A stretch of DNA of 64,000 bases from Vannielia litorea (GTDB lineage: Bacteria; Pseudomonadota; Alphaproteobacteria; Rhodobacterales; Rhodobacteraceae): contig NZ_JAHVJR010000001.1 of NCBI RefSeq assembly GCF_019801175.1, positions 1,922,001 through 1,986,000 of the forward strand, in the 5' to 3' direction. The translations under genes were made by a program, and so were the position numbers. The notes beneath the pieces are model-generated. The model did not search any database and was not told the DNA's origin. It saw only the letters and a program-made list of their open reading frames with translations. Position 1 is the first letter of the stretch. Each line of letters begins with the position of its first letter. Positions 15,317 to 23,193 of the stretch are shown piece after piece.

Positions 15317-16411
15317 ATGGGCAAGGGCAAACTCCTTCATGTAGGCGTGATTTCCGTGTCGGTTCTGGCACTCGCGGCTTGTGAGGATGGCACGGGGCTG
15401 AAACTCGGTGCCAAAAAGGCCGATGGCGCGGAGGTCTCCGCTGCGGCGAGCCGTCCGGCGGCGACGAAGCTGGTGGAGCGCGATGTCGAGGCGCCCGAGG
15501 TCTTTTCCAAGAACGAAGACGGTCTCTGGGATGGCCGCCCCTCGCTGGGCGGTGTCTGGATCGCCCATCCGGATGTGAAAGAGCCCGAACGGGTGATCAT
15601 CCGCAACCAGTCCAACGGCAAGTTCGTGATCGGCGCCCTCTTCAAGCGCGAGCGTGACAACCCGGGGCCGAAGCTCCAGGTCTCTTCCGATGCGGCCAAT
15701 GCGCTGGGCGTGCTGCCCGGTGCCCCGACCAAGCTGAGCGTCGTCGCGCTTGTGCGCGAGGAAGTGCCCGAGCAGGCTCCTGCCGCTGCGGCCCCTGCCG
15801 CCGCCGCAGTCGACGCCGAAACCATCGCCGAGCCCGAAGCGATCCAGCAGAAGTCGCTCGATGCGCCGCTGGCCGCCGCTGAGGCTGCTATTGCCGCCGC
15901 CGAAGGCACCGGAACCGCTGGGGCCGATGCGGCCATCGAGACGGCAGCCGCCCCGACACCCCAGCCGGAAAAGGCCAAGAAGGGCTTCTGGCAGCGCCTG
16001 AAGGGCAAGAAATCGCAGCGCGCCAAGGCCGATGCGACCATCGCTGCCGCCCCCGATGCGGCCCCCCCCACGGCGCCCGCCGGCGTGGCCACACCAGAGA
16101 TTTCCGCCGCCCCGCTGGCGCCCACGGCAGCCGCCGCGACCGCAGCGGCGCCCAAGGCCGCAGGCCCCAAGCCCTCGGGCGGCAAGAACTACGTTCAGAT
16201 CGGGATTTTCTCGGTCGAGGAAAACGCCAACCGCACCGCTGCCAACATGCGCAAGTCCGGTGTGGTGCCCACCGTCTACGAGCAGCAGTCCGCTGGAAAG
16301 ACCTTCTGGCGCGTTGTGATCGGCCCTGCGCATAGTGCCGCCGATCGCGCGGTGCTTCTCGAAAAAGTTAAGGCGATGGGCTTCCAGGATGCGTATTTTG
16401 TGACGAACTGA
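15317..16411 (+). CDS. SPOR-domain lipoprotein
   Basis: 364 residues from the ATG at 15317; the frame is open 45 bp upstream, but this start places a lipoprotein signal correctly, with lipobox LAAC at residues 19-22. The middle is a long Ala/Pro-rich linker (~160-285). The C-terminal ~75 residues are a SPOR domain (KNYVQIGIFSVEENANRTAA, later WRVVIGPAHSAADR), which binds denuded septal peptidoglycan glycans. It is next to a D-alanyl-D-alanine carboxypeptidase gene on the same strand, consistent with an envelope or division role. Such linker-SPOR lipoproteins are common in Rhodobacteraceae and most lack an assigned function. Confidence 0.85.
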   Translation: MGKGKLLHVGVISVSVLALAACEDGTGLKLGAKKADGAEVSAAASRPAATKLVERDVEAPEVFSKNEDGLWDGRPSLGGVWIAHPDVKEPERVIIRNQSNGKFVIGALFKRERDNPGPKLQVSSDAANALGVLPGAPTKLSVVALVREEVPEQAPAAAAPAAAAVDAETIAEPEAIQQKSLDAPLAAAEAAIAAAEGTGTAGADAAIETAAAPTPQPEKAKKGFWQRLKGKKSQRAKADATIAAAPDAAPPTAPAGVATPEISAAPLAPTAAAATAAAPKAAGPKPSGGKNYVQIGIFSVEENANRTAANMRKSGVVPTVYEQQSAGKTFWRVVIGPAHSAADRAVLLEKVKAMGFQDAYFVTN

Positions 16412-16474
16412 GGCGGGACTCAGCCAAAACAGCCACTCCCGCCCTGCACCACCCCCGGCACCCTCACGCCGGGG
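16412..16474 (+). terminator. Two hairpins between the SPOR and carboxypeptidase genes
   Basis: GGCGGGA (16412-16418) pairs with TCCCGCC (16437-16443), and CCCCGGC (16453-16459) pairs with GCCGGGG (16468-16474). Neither is followed by a clear T-run, so termination is uncertain; they may only separate the two translation units. Confidence 0.35.
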
Positions 16475-16500
16475 CCGGACAGGAAAGGACATCCGCCCCC

Positions 16501-17664
16501 ATGCTTCGCCTCCACGGCCTCGCAACCCTGATCGCCGCCGCGGTGATCGCCGCCGCAACCACCGCCGCCGCCGCCTTCGAGACCCGCGCCACCTCGGCCT
16601 GGGTGGTCGACGAAACGACCGGCACGATCCTGCTGTCGAAAAACGCCGACACCGCCCTGCCCCCGGCCAGCATGTCAAAACTGATGACGCTGAACATGCT
16701 CTTCGAGGCCCTCCGCGACGGGCGGGTAACGCTGGACACCACGTTCACTGTCAGCGAGCGCGCCAAGAACATGGGCGGCTCGTCGATGTTCCTGAACACC
16801 ACTGACAGGCCCTCTGTCGAACAACTCATCCAGGGGATCGTGGTGCAATCGGGCAATGACGCCTGCGTCGTGGTGGCCGAAGGGCTGGCCGGCACCGAAG
16901 ACGGGTTTGCCCGGCTGATGAACGAGCGTGCCCGCGATCTGGGCATGGAAAATTCCACCTTCGCCAACGCCAGCGGTTGGCCCAACCCGGGGCAGCGCAT
17001 GTCGATGCACGACCTCGGCATTCTGGCACTGCGGCTGATCCGCGAGTTCCCCGAATATTACGGCTACTTCGGCATGGAGAAGTTTGAGTTCGACGGGCGG
17101 GTGCCGACCAATCACAACAACCGCAACCCGCTGCTGAAGCTCGGAATCGGGGCGGACGGTTTGAAGACCGGCCACACCACCGAAGCGGGCTATGGCCTCG
17201 TGGGGTCGGCCAAGCAGGGCAACCGCCGGATCGTCTTCGTCATCACCGGCCTGCCTTCCGAGGATGCCCGCAAGCAGGAGGCGATCAATATCGTCAACTG
17301 GGCCTTCCGCCAGTTCGTTCAGAAGACCGTGGCCGATGAGGGCACCCGTATCGCCGAAGCACCTGTCTGGATGGGCGCGGAGCCGCGCGTGGGCCTCGTG
17401 CTGGCCAATGATCTCGACGTGCTCATGCCCGCGCTGGCGCAGGACCGGCTGGAAGCCGAAGTCAGCTACGAAGGCCCGCTGCGCGCGCCTGTGGCGGCAG
17501 GCGACGAGGTCGCCAGCCTCACCGTGACCCTGCCCGATATGGAGGCGATCACCGTGCCGCTGGTGGCTGAGCGCGACATCCCCAAAGGCGGGTTCCTGCC
17601 CCGGATCAAAACGGCGGCTGGCGTGCTGATGAAGCAGTTCGCGGGGCAGGCCGCGCCGCAATAG
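16501..17664 (+). CDS. D-alanyl-D-alanine carboxypeptidase (class C low-mass PBP, DacA/DacF type)
   Basis: 387 residues with an N-terminal signal peptide (~25 residues, ending AAAAFE). The three active-site motifs are present: S57-M-S-K60 (SxxK), SGND near residue 117 (SxN) and KTGHT near 223 (KTG). A C-terminal PBP5-type beta domain (~270-370) and a final stretch of amphipathic character (AAGVLMKQFAG) could anchor it to the membrane. It removes the terminal D-Ala from peptidoglycan pentapeptides in the periplasm. Upstream is a SPOR lipoprotein and downstream is tmk, a gene order I have seen in related alphaproteobacteria. Confidence 0.93.
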   Translation: MLRLHGLATLIAAAVIAAATTAAAAFETRATSAWVVDETTGTILLSKNADTALPPASMSKLMTLNMLFEALRDGRVTLDTTFTVSERAKNMGGSSMFLNTTDRPSVEQLIQGIVVQSGNDACVVVAEGLAGTEDGFARLMNERARDLGMENSTFANASGWPNPGQRMSMHDLGILALRLIREFPEYYGYFGMEKFEFDGRVPTNHNNRNPLLKLGIGADGLKTGHTTEAGYGLVGSAKQGNRRIVFVITGLPSEDARKQEAINIVNWAFRQFVQKTVADEGTRIAEAPVWMGAEPRVGLVLANDLDVLMPALAQDRLEAEVSYEGPLRAPVAAGDEVASLTVTLPDMEAITVPLVAERDIPKGGFLPRIKTAAGVLMKQFAGQAAPQ

Positions 17665-17682
17665 AATAGCGCGCCTCGAGGC

Positions 17683-17700
17683 GGCGGGACGCGTCCCGCC
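17683..17700 (+). terminator. Hairpin after the carboxypeptidase gene
   Basis: GGCGGGAC (17683-17690) and GTCCCGCC (17693-17700) form a near-perfect palindromic stem 18 bp after the stop codon. There is no T-run, so it may stabilise the 3' end rather than terminate by itself. Confidence 0.4.
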
Positions 17701-17743
17701 TCCCGTTCCGCAGTCAACGCTTTCCAGCGCGCCTGCTGCGCGG

Positions 17744-17841
17744 TTTGAGGCCGGGCGCTGGCGTATTTTCAGCAAGAAAATGCAGCACGCATCGCCCGGC
17801 CCATTTTCTTACTCCAAACATCTCCCGCCGGAGGCCTCAAA
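17744..17841. repeat. Intergenic palindromic element, copy 1
   Basis: Outer arms TTTGAGGCC (17744-17752) and GGCCTCAAA (17833-17841) enclose inner arms AAGAAAATG (17774-17782) and CATTTTCTT (17802-17810), making a ~98-bp imperfect palindrome. The inner arms recur at 22230-22285. Such AAGAAAATG/CATTTTCTT palindromes are, to my knowledge, frequent between genes in Rhodobacteraceae. Confidence 0.6.
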
Positions 17842-17894
17842 TCTCCTCTGGCGAGCAGTTTGCGCCTGCCAGAGCCTCGGTATAACGTCCGCGC

Positions 17895-18524
17895 ATGACG
17901 CAGCCTCACGGGTTTTTCATCACCCTCGAAGGGATTGACGGCGCCGGGAAATCCACCCAGGCGCGGGCGCTTGGCGCGTGGGCCGAGAGCGAGGGCCGCG
18001 AGGTGGTGCTCACCCGCGAACCCGGCGGCTCCGCAGGGGCCGAGGAGATCCGCCGCCTACTTGTGGAAGGCGCGCCGGACCGCTGGTCTGGCGAGACAGA
18101 AACGCTGCTCTTCACCGCCGCGCGGCGCGACCATCTGGAGCGCGTCATCACCCCCGCCCTCGCCGCGGGCAAGGTGGTGATCTCCGACCGTTTCGCCGAT
18201 TCAACCCGCGTCTACCAGGGCGCCGCACGGGGCGAGCTACGGGAGTTCGTCGACGCGCTGCACGCCCTCGCCATCGGGCGCGAGCCGGATCTCACCCTCA
18301 TTCTCGACATGGACCCGGAGGTGGCGCTGGCCCGTGGCCTCGCCCGCGCCTCAGGCGAGGACCGCTTCGAGGAGGAGGGCCTCGCCTTTCAGCAGAAGCT
18401 CCGTGCCGGGTTCCTCGCGCTGGCCGAGGCCAACCCCGCCCGCTGCCGCCTGATCGACGCGGGCCGCCCCGCCGAGGCGATCACTGCCGATGTCATCACC
18501 GCCGTCCGGGAGCATATGCGATGA
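17895..18524 (+). CDS. tmk: Thymidylate kinase
   Basis: 209 residues, the usual length. The P-loop is GIDGAGKST (residues ~13-21). The DRx-type motif DRFADSTRVYQGAARG and TREPGGS are the dTMP-binding signatures. It phosphorylates dTMP to dTDP in the cytoplasm for DNA synthesis. The stop overlaps the holB start by ATGA (18521-18524), so the two are translationally coupled, a conserved pairing in many bacteria. Confidence 0.96.
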   Translation: MTQPHGFFITLEGIDGAGKSTQARALGAWAESEGREVVLTREPGGSAGAEEIRRLLVEGAPDRWSGETETLLFTAARRDHLERVITPALAAGKVVISDRFADSTRVYQGAARGELREFVDALHALAIGREPDLTLILDMDPEVALARGLARASGEDRFEEEGLAFQQKLRAGFLALAEANPARCRLIDAGRPAEAITADVITAVREHMR

Positions 18525-19681
18525 GCGCCGCGCCCCTTGGCGTGGCCGAAGAGCTACCCGAGGCCGACCGCCTCGGCGACTACCCGCACCCGCGCCACAC
18601 CGAAACCCTCTATGGGCAGGAAGAGGCCGAGGCCCGCTTTCTCGCCGCCTTCAACTCCGGCCGCCTTCCCCACGCCTGGCTCATTACCGGGCCGCGCGGC
18701 ATCGGCAAGGCGACTCTCGCTTGGCGCATCGCCCGCTTCTTGATTTCGCAGCCTCTCGATGACGGTGGCGGTCTCTTCGGGGAGCCGGACAAGCCAGAGA
18801 CCCTAGCGGTCGACCCAAACCACCCGGTTGCCCGCCGTATCACCGCAGGCTCCGAGGGCAACCTCATGCTGCTCCGCCGCAAATGGGTGGAAAAGCCCGC
18901 CCCCGCCCGGTTCAAGACCGTGATCGACGTGGAGAGCACACGCGAGCTGAAGCGTTTCTTCGCCTATTCCGCCGCCGAGAAGGCCCGGCGCGTGGTGCTT
19001 ATCGACTCCGTCGACGAGATGAACGCCTCCGCCGCCAACGCAGTGCTGAAGGTGCTCGAGGAGCCGCCCGAAAACACCGTTCTCCTGCTCATCTCCCACG
19101 CGCCTGCCTCGCTGCTGCCCACCATCCGCTCGCGCTGCCAGATCCTGCCCTGTGCGCCGCTCTCCGAGGCCTCACTCACCGCCGCCCTGCGCGGCGCCGG
19201 GGCGGAGCCGCCGGAAGACCCGGTGCAACGCGCCGCGCTCTCCGCGCTCTCCGAGGGCTCGGTCGCCACCGCGCTGCAACTCATCGACGATGAAGGCCTC
19301 ACGCTCTACGCCGCCCTGGTCGCGCTCTTCCGCGACCTGCCCCGGCTCGACCGCCCCGCCACGCTCGCGCTGGCGGCCAAATGCGGCGGGCGCGATGCCG
19401 CCGACCGCTTCCGCCTCACCGTGCGCCTGATCGACACCCTGCTGGCCCGCACCGCCCGCACCGGCGCGCTCGGCCCACCCGCGCCAGAGGCCGCGCCCGG
19501 CGAGGCCGCCCTGCTCGCCCGCCTCGCCCCCGATACCACACGCGCCCGCGCATGGGCCGAACTGGCCGCCACGCTCGGTGCCCGCGCCCGCGCTGGCGCG
19601 GCGGTGAACCTTGACGCCCCGGCCCTCATCACGGATATCTGCCTCAAGATCTCGGACGCCGCCGCCTCCATGCGGCTCTGA
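18521..19681 (+). CDS. holB: DNA polymerase III delta-prime subunit
   Basis: 386 residues from the ATG at 18521, which overlaps the tmk stop; the same frame is open further upstream, but those residues lie inside tmk. The AAA+ features are ITGPRGIGKATLAWRIA (Walker A, ~47-63), VVLIDSVDEMNASAANAVLK (Walker B region) and the SRC motif IRSRCQILPC. The C-terminal third is the clamp-loader collar domain. As part of the clamp loader it helps place the beta clamp on DNA. The residue order GIGKAT instead of GxGKT/S at the P-loop fits delta-prime being a poor or inactive ATPase. Confidence 0.94.
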   Translation: MSAAPLGVAEELPEADRLGDYPHPRHTETLYGQEEAEARFLAAFNSGRLPHAWLITGPRGIGKATLAWRIARFLISQPLDDGGGLFGEPDKPETLAVDPNHPVARRITAGSEGNLMLLRRKWVEKPAPARFKTVIDVESTRELKRFFAYSAAEKARRVVLIDSVDEMNASAANAVLKVLEEPPENTVLLLISHAPASLLPTIRSRCQILPCAPLSEASLTAALRGAGAEPPEDPVQRAALSALSEGSVATALQLIDDEGLTLYAALVALFRDLPRLDRPATLALAAKCGGRDAADRFRLTVRLIDTLLARTARTGALGPPAPEAAPGEAALLARLAPDTTRARAWAELAATLGARARAGAAVNLDAPALITDICLKISDAAASMRL

Positions 19682-19706
19682 GCCAAACCACCCAAGCCCG
19701 AGCCCA

Positions 19707-20492
19707 ATGCCCCCAATCATCACCGACAGCCATTGCCACCTCGATTTTCCCGACTTCGAGGGCGAATTGCCCGAGGTCATCGACCGGGCCAAGGCCGCAG
19801 GGGTGGGCCGGATGGTGACGATTTGCACCAAGCGGGCCGGGCTGGCGAATGTGCAGGCGATTTCCGAGACTTACGATCAGGTCTTCCACGCCTTCGGCAT
19901 CCACCCGATGAGCGTGGAGGGCGAGCCGCTGATCACCGTAGATGAGCTGAAGGCCGCCGCCGCCCACCCTAAATGCGTCGGCATCGGCGAGACCGGACTC
20001 GATTATCACTACACCGCCGAAAGCGCCGAGGTTCAGCAGGTCTCGCTTCGCCTCCACATCGAGGCTGCCCGCGAGACCGGCCTGCCGCTGATCATCCACG
20101 CCCGCGCCGCCGATGACGACATGGCCGCCATCCTGCGCGAGGGCTACGAGGATGGCCCCTACAGCTGCGTCATGCATTGCTTCAGCTCCTCTGCAGAGCT
20201 GGCAAAGGCCGCGCTCGACCTCGGCTTCTATCTCTCCATGTCCGGCATCGCCGCCTTCCCCAAGAGCCAAGAGCTGCGCGATATCTTCGCCGCCGCCCCG
20301 CTCGACCGTGTGCTGGTGGAAACCGACAGCCCCTACCTCGCCCCCCCGCCCCACCGCGGCAAACGCAACGAGCCCGCCTATACCGCCCATACCGCCAAGG
20401 TCGGCGCAGAGGTCTTCGGCCTCAGCTATGAAGAGTTCGCCGCCGCCACCGAGGCCAACTTCGAGCGGCTCTTCAGCAAGGTCGCCGCGTGA
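19707..20492 (+). CDS. tatD: TatD family metal-dependent hydrolase/DNase
   Basis: 261 residues from the ATG at 19707. Metal-site residues are visible: H9-x-H11 (SHCHLDF), GETGLDYHY, IHAR, HCFSSS and the Asp of ETDSPYLAP, followed by the family motif PHRGKRNEP. TatD enzymes are Mg-dependent 3'-5' exonucleases/DNases that act in DNA quality control. It is 26 bp downstream of holB and overlaps the next gene by GTGA, so tmk-holB-tatD-MBL appear to be one operon. Confidence 0.94.
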   Translation: MPPIITDSHCHLDFPDFEGELPEVIDRAKAAGVGRMVTICTKRAGLANVQAISETYDQVFHAFGIHPMSVEGEPLITVDELKAAAAHPKCVGIGETGLDYHYTAESAEVQQVSLRLHIEAARETGLPLIIHARAADDDMAAILREGYEDGPYSCVMHCFSSSAELAKAALDLGFYLSMSGIAAFPKSQELRDIFAAAPLDRVLVETDSPYLAPPPHRGKRNEPAYTAHTAKVGAEVFGLSYEEFAAATEANFERLFSKVAA

Positions 20493-21283
20493 GCTATCGC
20501 TTCACCATCCTCGGCTGCGGCTCTTCGGGCGGCGTGCCGCGCTTGCCCGACAATTGGGGCGATTGCGACCCGAACGAGCCCCGCAACCGCCGCAGCCGCT
20601 GCTCCCTGCTGGTGGAGCGTGACGGCCCCGAGGGCACCACGCGCGTGCTGATCGACACCTCTCCCGACCTGCGCGCGCAACTGCTCGATGCCAAGGTCGG
20701 CGCGCTCGATGGCGTCGCCTTCACCCATGCTCATGCCGACCATACCCACGGCCTCGATGACCTGCGCCAGATCGTCTACAACATGCGCAACCGGGTGAAG
20801 GTCTGGGCCGATGGCGCCACCACCGATGATCTGATCGCTCGTTTCGGTTATGCCTTCGTGCAACCGCCCGGCTCCGATTATCCGCCCATTCTCGACCTGC
20901 GAGCTATCGACGGGCCGTTCATCGTAGATGGCGCAGGCGGGCCGATCACCCTCTCGCCCTTCGAGGTAGAGCATGGCCGGATCGACGCGCTCGGCTTTCG
21001 CATCGGCGGGTTGGCCTACCTGCCGGACGTGTCCGACATCCCCGATGCCGCTTGGCTCGCGCTGCAAGACCTCGACATCTGGGTGCTCGATGCGCTTCGC
21101 CGCGCGCCCCACCCCTCCCATGTGCACCTCGCCCGAGCGCTGGAGTGGATCGAACGCGCCGCGCCCCGGCAGGCCGTGCTCACCAATATGCACATCGACA
21201 TGGATTACGCCGCCGTCGAGGCCGAGACCCCAGCCCATGTGACCCCTGCCTATGACGGCATGGTCTTGAGCCTGCCGGCATGA
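20489..21283 (+). CDS. MBL-fold metallohydrolase (PhnP-like)
   Basis: 264 residues beginning at a GTG (20489-20491) that overlaps the tatD stop. The Gly-rich N-terminus GCGSSGGVPR and the metal motif TH80-A-H82-A-D84-H85 are intact, with further His in EVEHGR and TNMHID. The family includes PhnP-type cyclic phosphodiesterases and related hydrolases; the actual substrate of the tatD-linked branch is not known to me. It is translationally coupled on both sides (GTGA with tatD, ATGA with the AEC transporter). Confidence 0.9.
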   Translation: MSYRFTILGCGSSGGVPRLPDNWGDCDPNEPRNRRSRCSLLVERDGPEGTTRVLIDTSPDLRAQLLDAKVGALDGVAFTHAHADHTHGLDDLRQIVYNMRNRVKVWADGATTDDLIARFGYAFVQPPGSDYPPILDLRAIDGPFIVDGAGGPITLSPFEVEHGRIDALGFRIGGLAYLPDVSDIPDAAWLALQDLDIWVLDALRRAPHPSHVHLARALEWIERAAPRQAVLTNMHIDMDYAAVEAETPAHVTPAYDGMVLSLPA

Positions 21284-22209
21284 GCGCGCTCACTTCGGTC
21301 ATACTTCCGGTCTTCCTCGTCATCGGCTTCGGCTACCTCGCGGTCTGGAAGCTGAACTTCAAGCCCGAGGCGACCGATCTGCTGATGGGCTTCGCCCAGA
21401 ACTTCTCGATCCCGCTCCTGCTCTTCGCCGCCATGACCCGGCTCGATCTGGCGGCGAGCTTCCAACCGGCGCTGTTGCTGTCGTTTTATGCCGGCGCCTT
21501 CGTCAGCTTCGCCGCAGGCATCGCGGGGGCGCGGTTTATCTTCAAACGCGAGTGGGAAGATTCGGTCGTGATCGGCTTCGCCTGCCTCTTCTCCAACTCG
21601 CTGCTGCTGGGCCTGCCGATCACCGAGCGCGCCTATGGTGAGGAAGCGCTGACCGGCAACTACGCCATCATCGCCCTGCACGCCCCCGTTCTGCTGACCG
21701 CCGGCATCGTAGTGATGGAGTTCGCCCGCGCCCGTGAGGCGCCCCTCTCCGCCCTGCCCGGCCGCGTGGCGCGCAACGTGTTTCGCAACGGTTTCATCAT
21801 CGGCATCCTCGCCGGTCTCGCCGTCAACGTGACCAGCCTGCCGGTGCCGGCTGTTATTATGGACGCGGCCGATCTCATCGCCCGCGCGGGCTTGCCTGCC
21901 GCGCTCTTCGCGCTCGGCGGCGTGCTCTACCGCTACCGCCCCGAGGGCGATATCCGCGTGGCGCTGATGGTCTGCCTGCTGGCCCTCGGGTTGCACCCGG
22001 CCATCACATGGAGCCTCGCCCATCTCACCGGGGTCGACACCCCCGGCCTGCGTTCGGCCACCATCACCGCCGCAATGGCACCGGGCGTGAACGCCTATAT
22101 CTTCGCCAACATGTATGATCGCGCCAAACGCGTGGCCGCCACTGCGGTGCTCTTCGCCACCGGCCTTACGATGCTCACCGCCTGGGGCTGGCTCACGCTG
22201 CTGCCGTAA
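21280..22209 (+). CDS. AEC (auxin efflux carrier-like) family transporter
   Basis: 309 residues with about ten membrane helices in two halves. The N-terminal helix reads SVILPVFLVIGFGYLAVW, and the unwound-helix regions contain NSLLLGLPI and PGVNAYIFANMY, typical of AEC proteins. Bacterial AEC members transport small organic acids or amino acids, and the substrate is not deducible here. The ATG overlaps the stop of the MBL gene (21280-21283). The gene ends a five-gene plus-strand operon and faces the Pot-like ABC operon across a 127-bp convergent gap. Confidence 0.88.
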   Translation: MSALTSVILPVFLVIGFGYLAVWKLNFKPEATDLLMGFAQNFSIPLLLFAAMTRLDLAASFQPALLLSFYAGAFVSFAAGIAGARFIFKREWEDSVVIGFACLFSNSLLLGLPITERAYGEEALTGNYAIIALHAPVLLTAGIVVMEFARAREAPLSALPGRVARNVFRNGFIIGILAGLAVNVTSLPVPAVIMDAADLIARAGLPAALFALGGVLYRYRPEGDIRVALMVCLLALGLHPAITWSLAHLTGVDTPGLRSATITAAMAPGVNAYIFANMYDRAKRVAATAVLFATGLTMLTAWGWLTLLP

Positions 22210-22229
22210 GATTCATTCGGGTACTTTTA

Positions 22230-22285
22230 GCAAGAAAATGGACAATTCGATTCAAATTGTCCCCACGCGTCGTGCATTTTCTTGC
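22230..22285. repeat. Intergenic palindromic element, copy 2
   Basis: GCAAGAAAATG (22230-22240) and CATTTTCTTGC (22275-22285) form perfect 11-bp arms, enclosing a second inverted repeat, GGACAATT (22240-22247) and AATTGTCC (22255-22262). The outer arms match the inner arms of the element at 17744-17841. It lies between convergent genes. Confidence 0.6.
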
Positions 22286-22306
22286 CGGAAATATCTCCAC
22301 GGGGGT

Positions 22307-22327
22307 CTGGGGGTGTGAAACCCCCAG
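22307..22327. terminator. Bidirectional hairpin between convergent operons
   Basis: CTGGGGG (22307-22313) and CCCCCAG (22321-22327) have a 7-nt loop (TGTGAAA). It is placed 98 bp after the AEC stop and 10 bp before the end of the PotC-like gene on the other strand, as expected for a shared terminator. Confidence 0.6.
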
Positions 22328-22336
22328 TCCGAAAGC

Positions 22337-23188
22337 TCAGCCGGGTGACATTCCCCTGAGGCGCTCGCTCCGCCGCCGCAGCATCTCGACACTTGCCAGC
22401 AGGGCGATGGAGATCACCACCAGAAGCGTGGCCACGGCAAGGATGGTCGGCGAGATCTGCTCGCGCAGCCCGATGAACATCTGCCACGGCAGCGTCTTCT
22501 GCCCTGCGGAGCCCACGAAGAGCACCACCACCACCTCGTCGAAACTGGTGATGAAGGCAAAGAGCGCACCGGAGATCACGCCGGGCAGGATCAGCGGCAT
22601 CTGCACCTTGAAGAAGGTGCGCACCGGGTCCGCGCCCATCGAGGCCGCCGCCCGCGTGAGCGAGCGGTCGAAGCCTACCAGCGTGGCCGTGACGGTGATG
22701 ATGACGAAGGGAATGCCCAGCGCCGCATGCGCCAGCACGACGCCAACGTAGGTGCCCTGCAGCCCGACGCGGGAGTAGAAGAAGTACATCCCCGCCGCCG
22801 AGATGATCAGCGGCACGATCATCGGCGAAATCAGGATCGCCATGATCGCCCGGCGGAACGGCACATGCTCGGACGAAAGGCCAATGGCCGCCAGCGTGCC
22901 GAAACCAACCGAAAGCAGCGTCGCCACCGGCGCGATGCTCACCGAGTTGCGCAGGGCCTGCTGCCAGTCGGAGTTGGTGAAGAAGTCGCGGTAGTGCTTC
23001 AGCGAGTATCCCTCGGGATCGAAGCTCAGCATCTCCGGCGTGAAGGTGAAGAAGTCCTCGGCGTTGAAGCTCAGCGGAATGATCACGAGGATCGGAGCGA
23101 TCAGGAAGAAGAAGATCAGCCCGCAGATCACCCGGAAGCCGTAATACCAGATCCGCTGGCCCGTCGTTGCATATGTTGGAACTGCCAT
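22337..23188 (-). CDS. PotC-like ABC transporter permease
   Basis: 283 residues with six predicted membrane segments. The EAA loop reads LTRAAASMGADPVRTFFKVQMP, the PotC-type version with Gly-Ala-Asp-Pro. It starts 5 bp after the stop of the PotB-like gene and is the last gene of the operon. With PotB it forms the inner-membrane channel for a polyamine-like or other small cationic/organic substrate. The C-terminus is Arg-rich (MLRRRSERLRG), typical of cytoplasmic tails in this family. Confidence 0.9.
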   Translation of the reverse strand: MAVPTYATTGQRIWYYGFRVICGLIFFFLIAPILVIIPLSFNAEDFFTFTPEMLSFDPEGYSLKHYRDFFTNSDWQQALRNSVSIAPVATLLSVGFGTLAAIGLSSEHVPFRRAIMAILISPMIVPLIISAAGMYFFYSRVGLQGTYVGVVLAHAALGIPFVIITVTATLVGFDRSLTRAAASMGADPVRTFFKVQMPLILPGVISGALFAFITSFDEVVVVLFVGSAGQKTLPWQMFIGLREQISPTILAVATLLVVISIALLASVEMLRRRSERLRGMSPG

Positions 23189-23193
23189 CTGCC

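Noticed and set aside
17978..18520. Upstream extension of the holB frame into tmk
   Set aside because: The region encodes tmk with P-loop and substrate motifs in another frame; the ATGA overlap at 18521 is the natural holB start.
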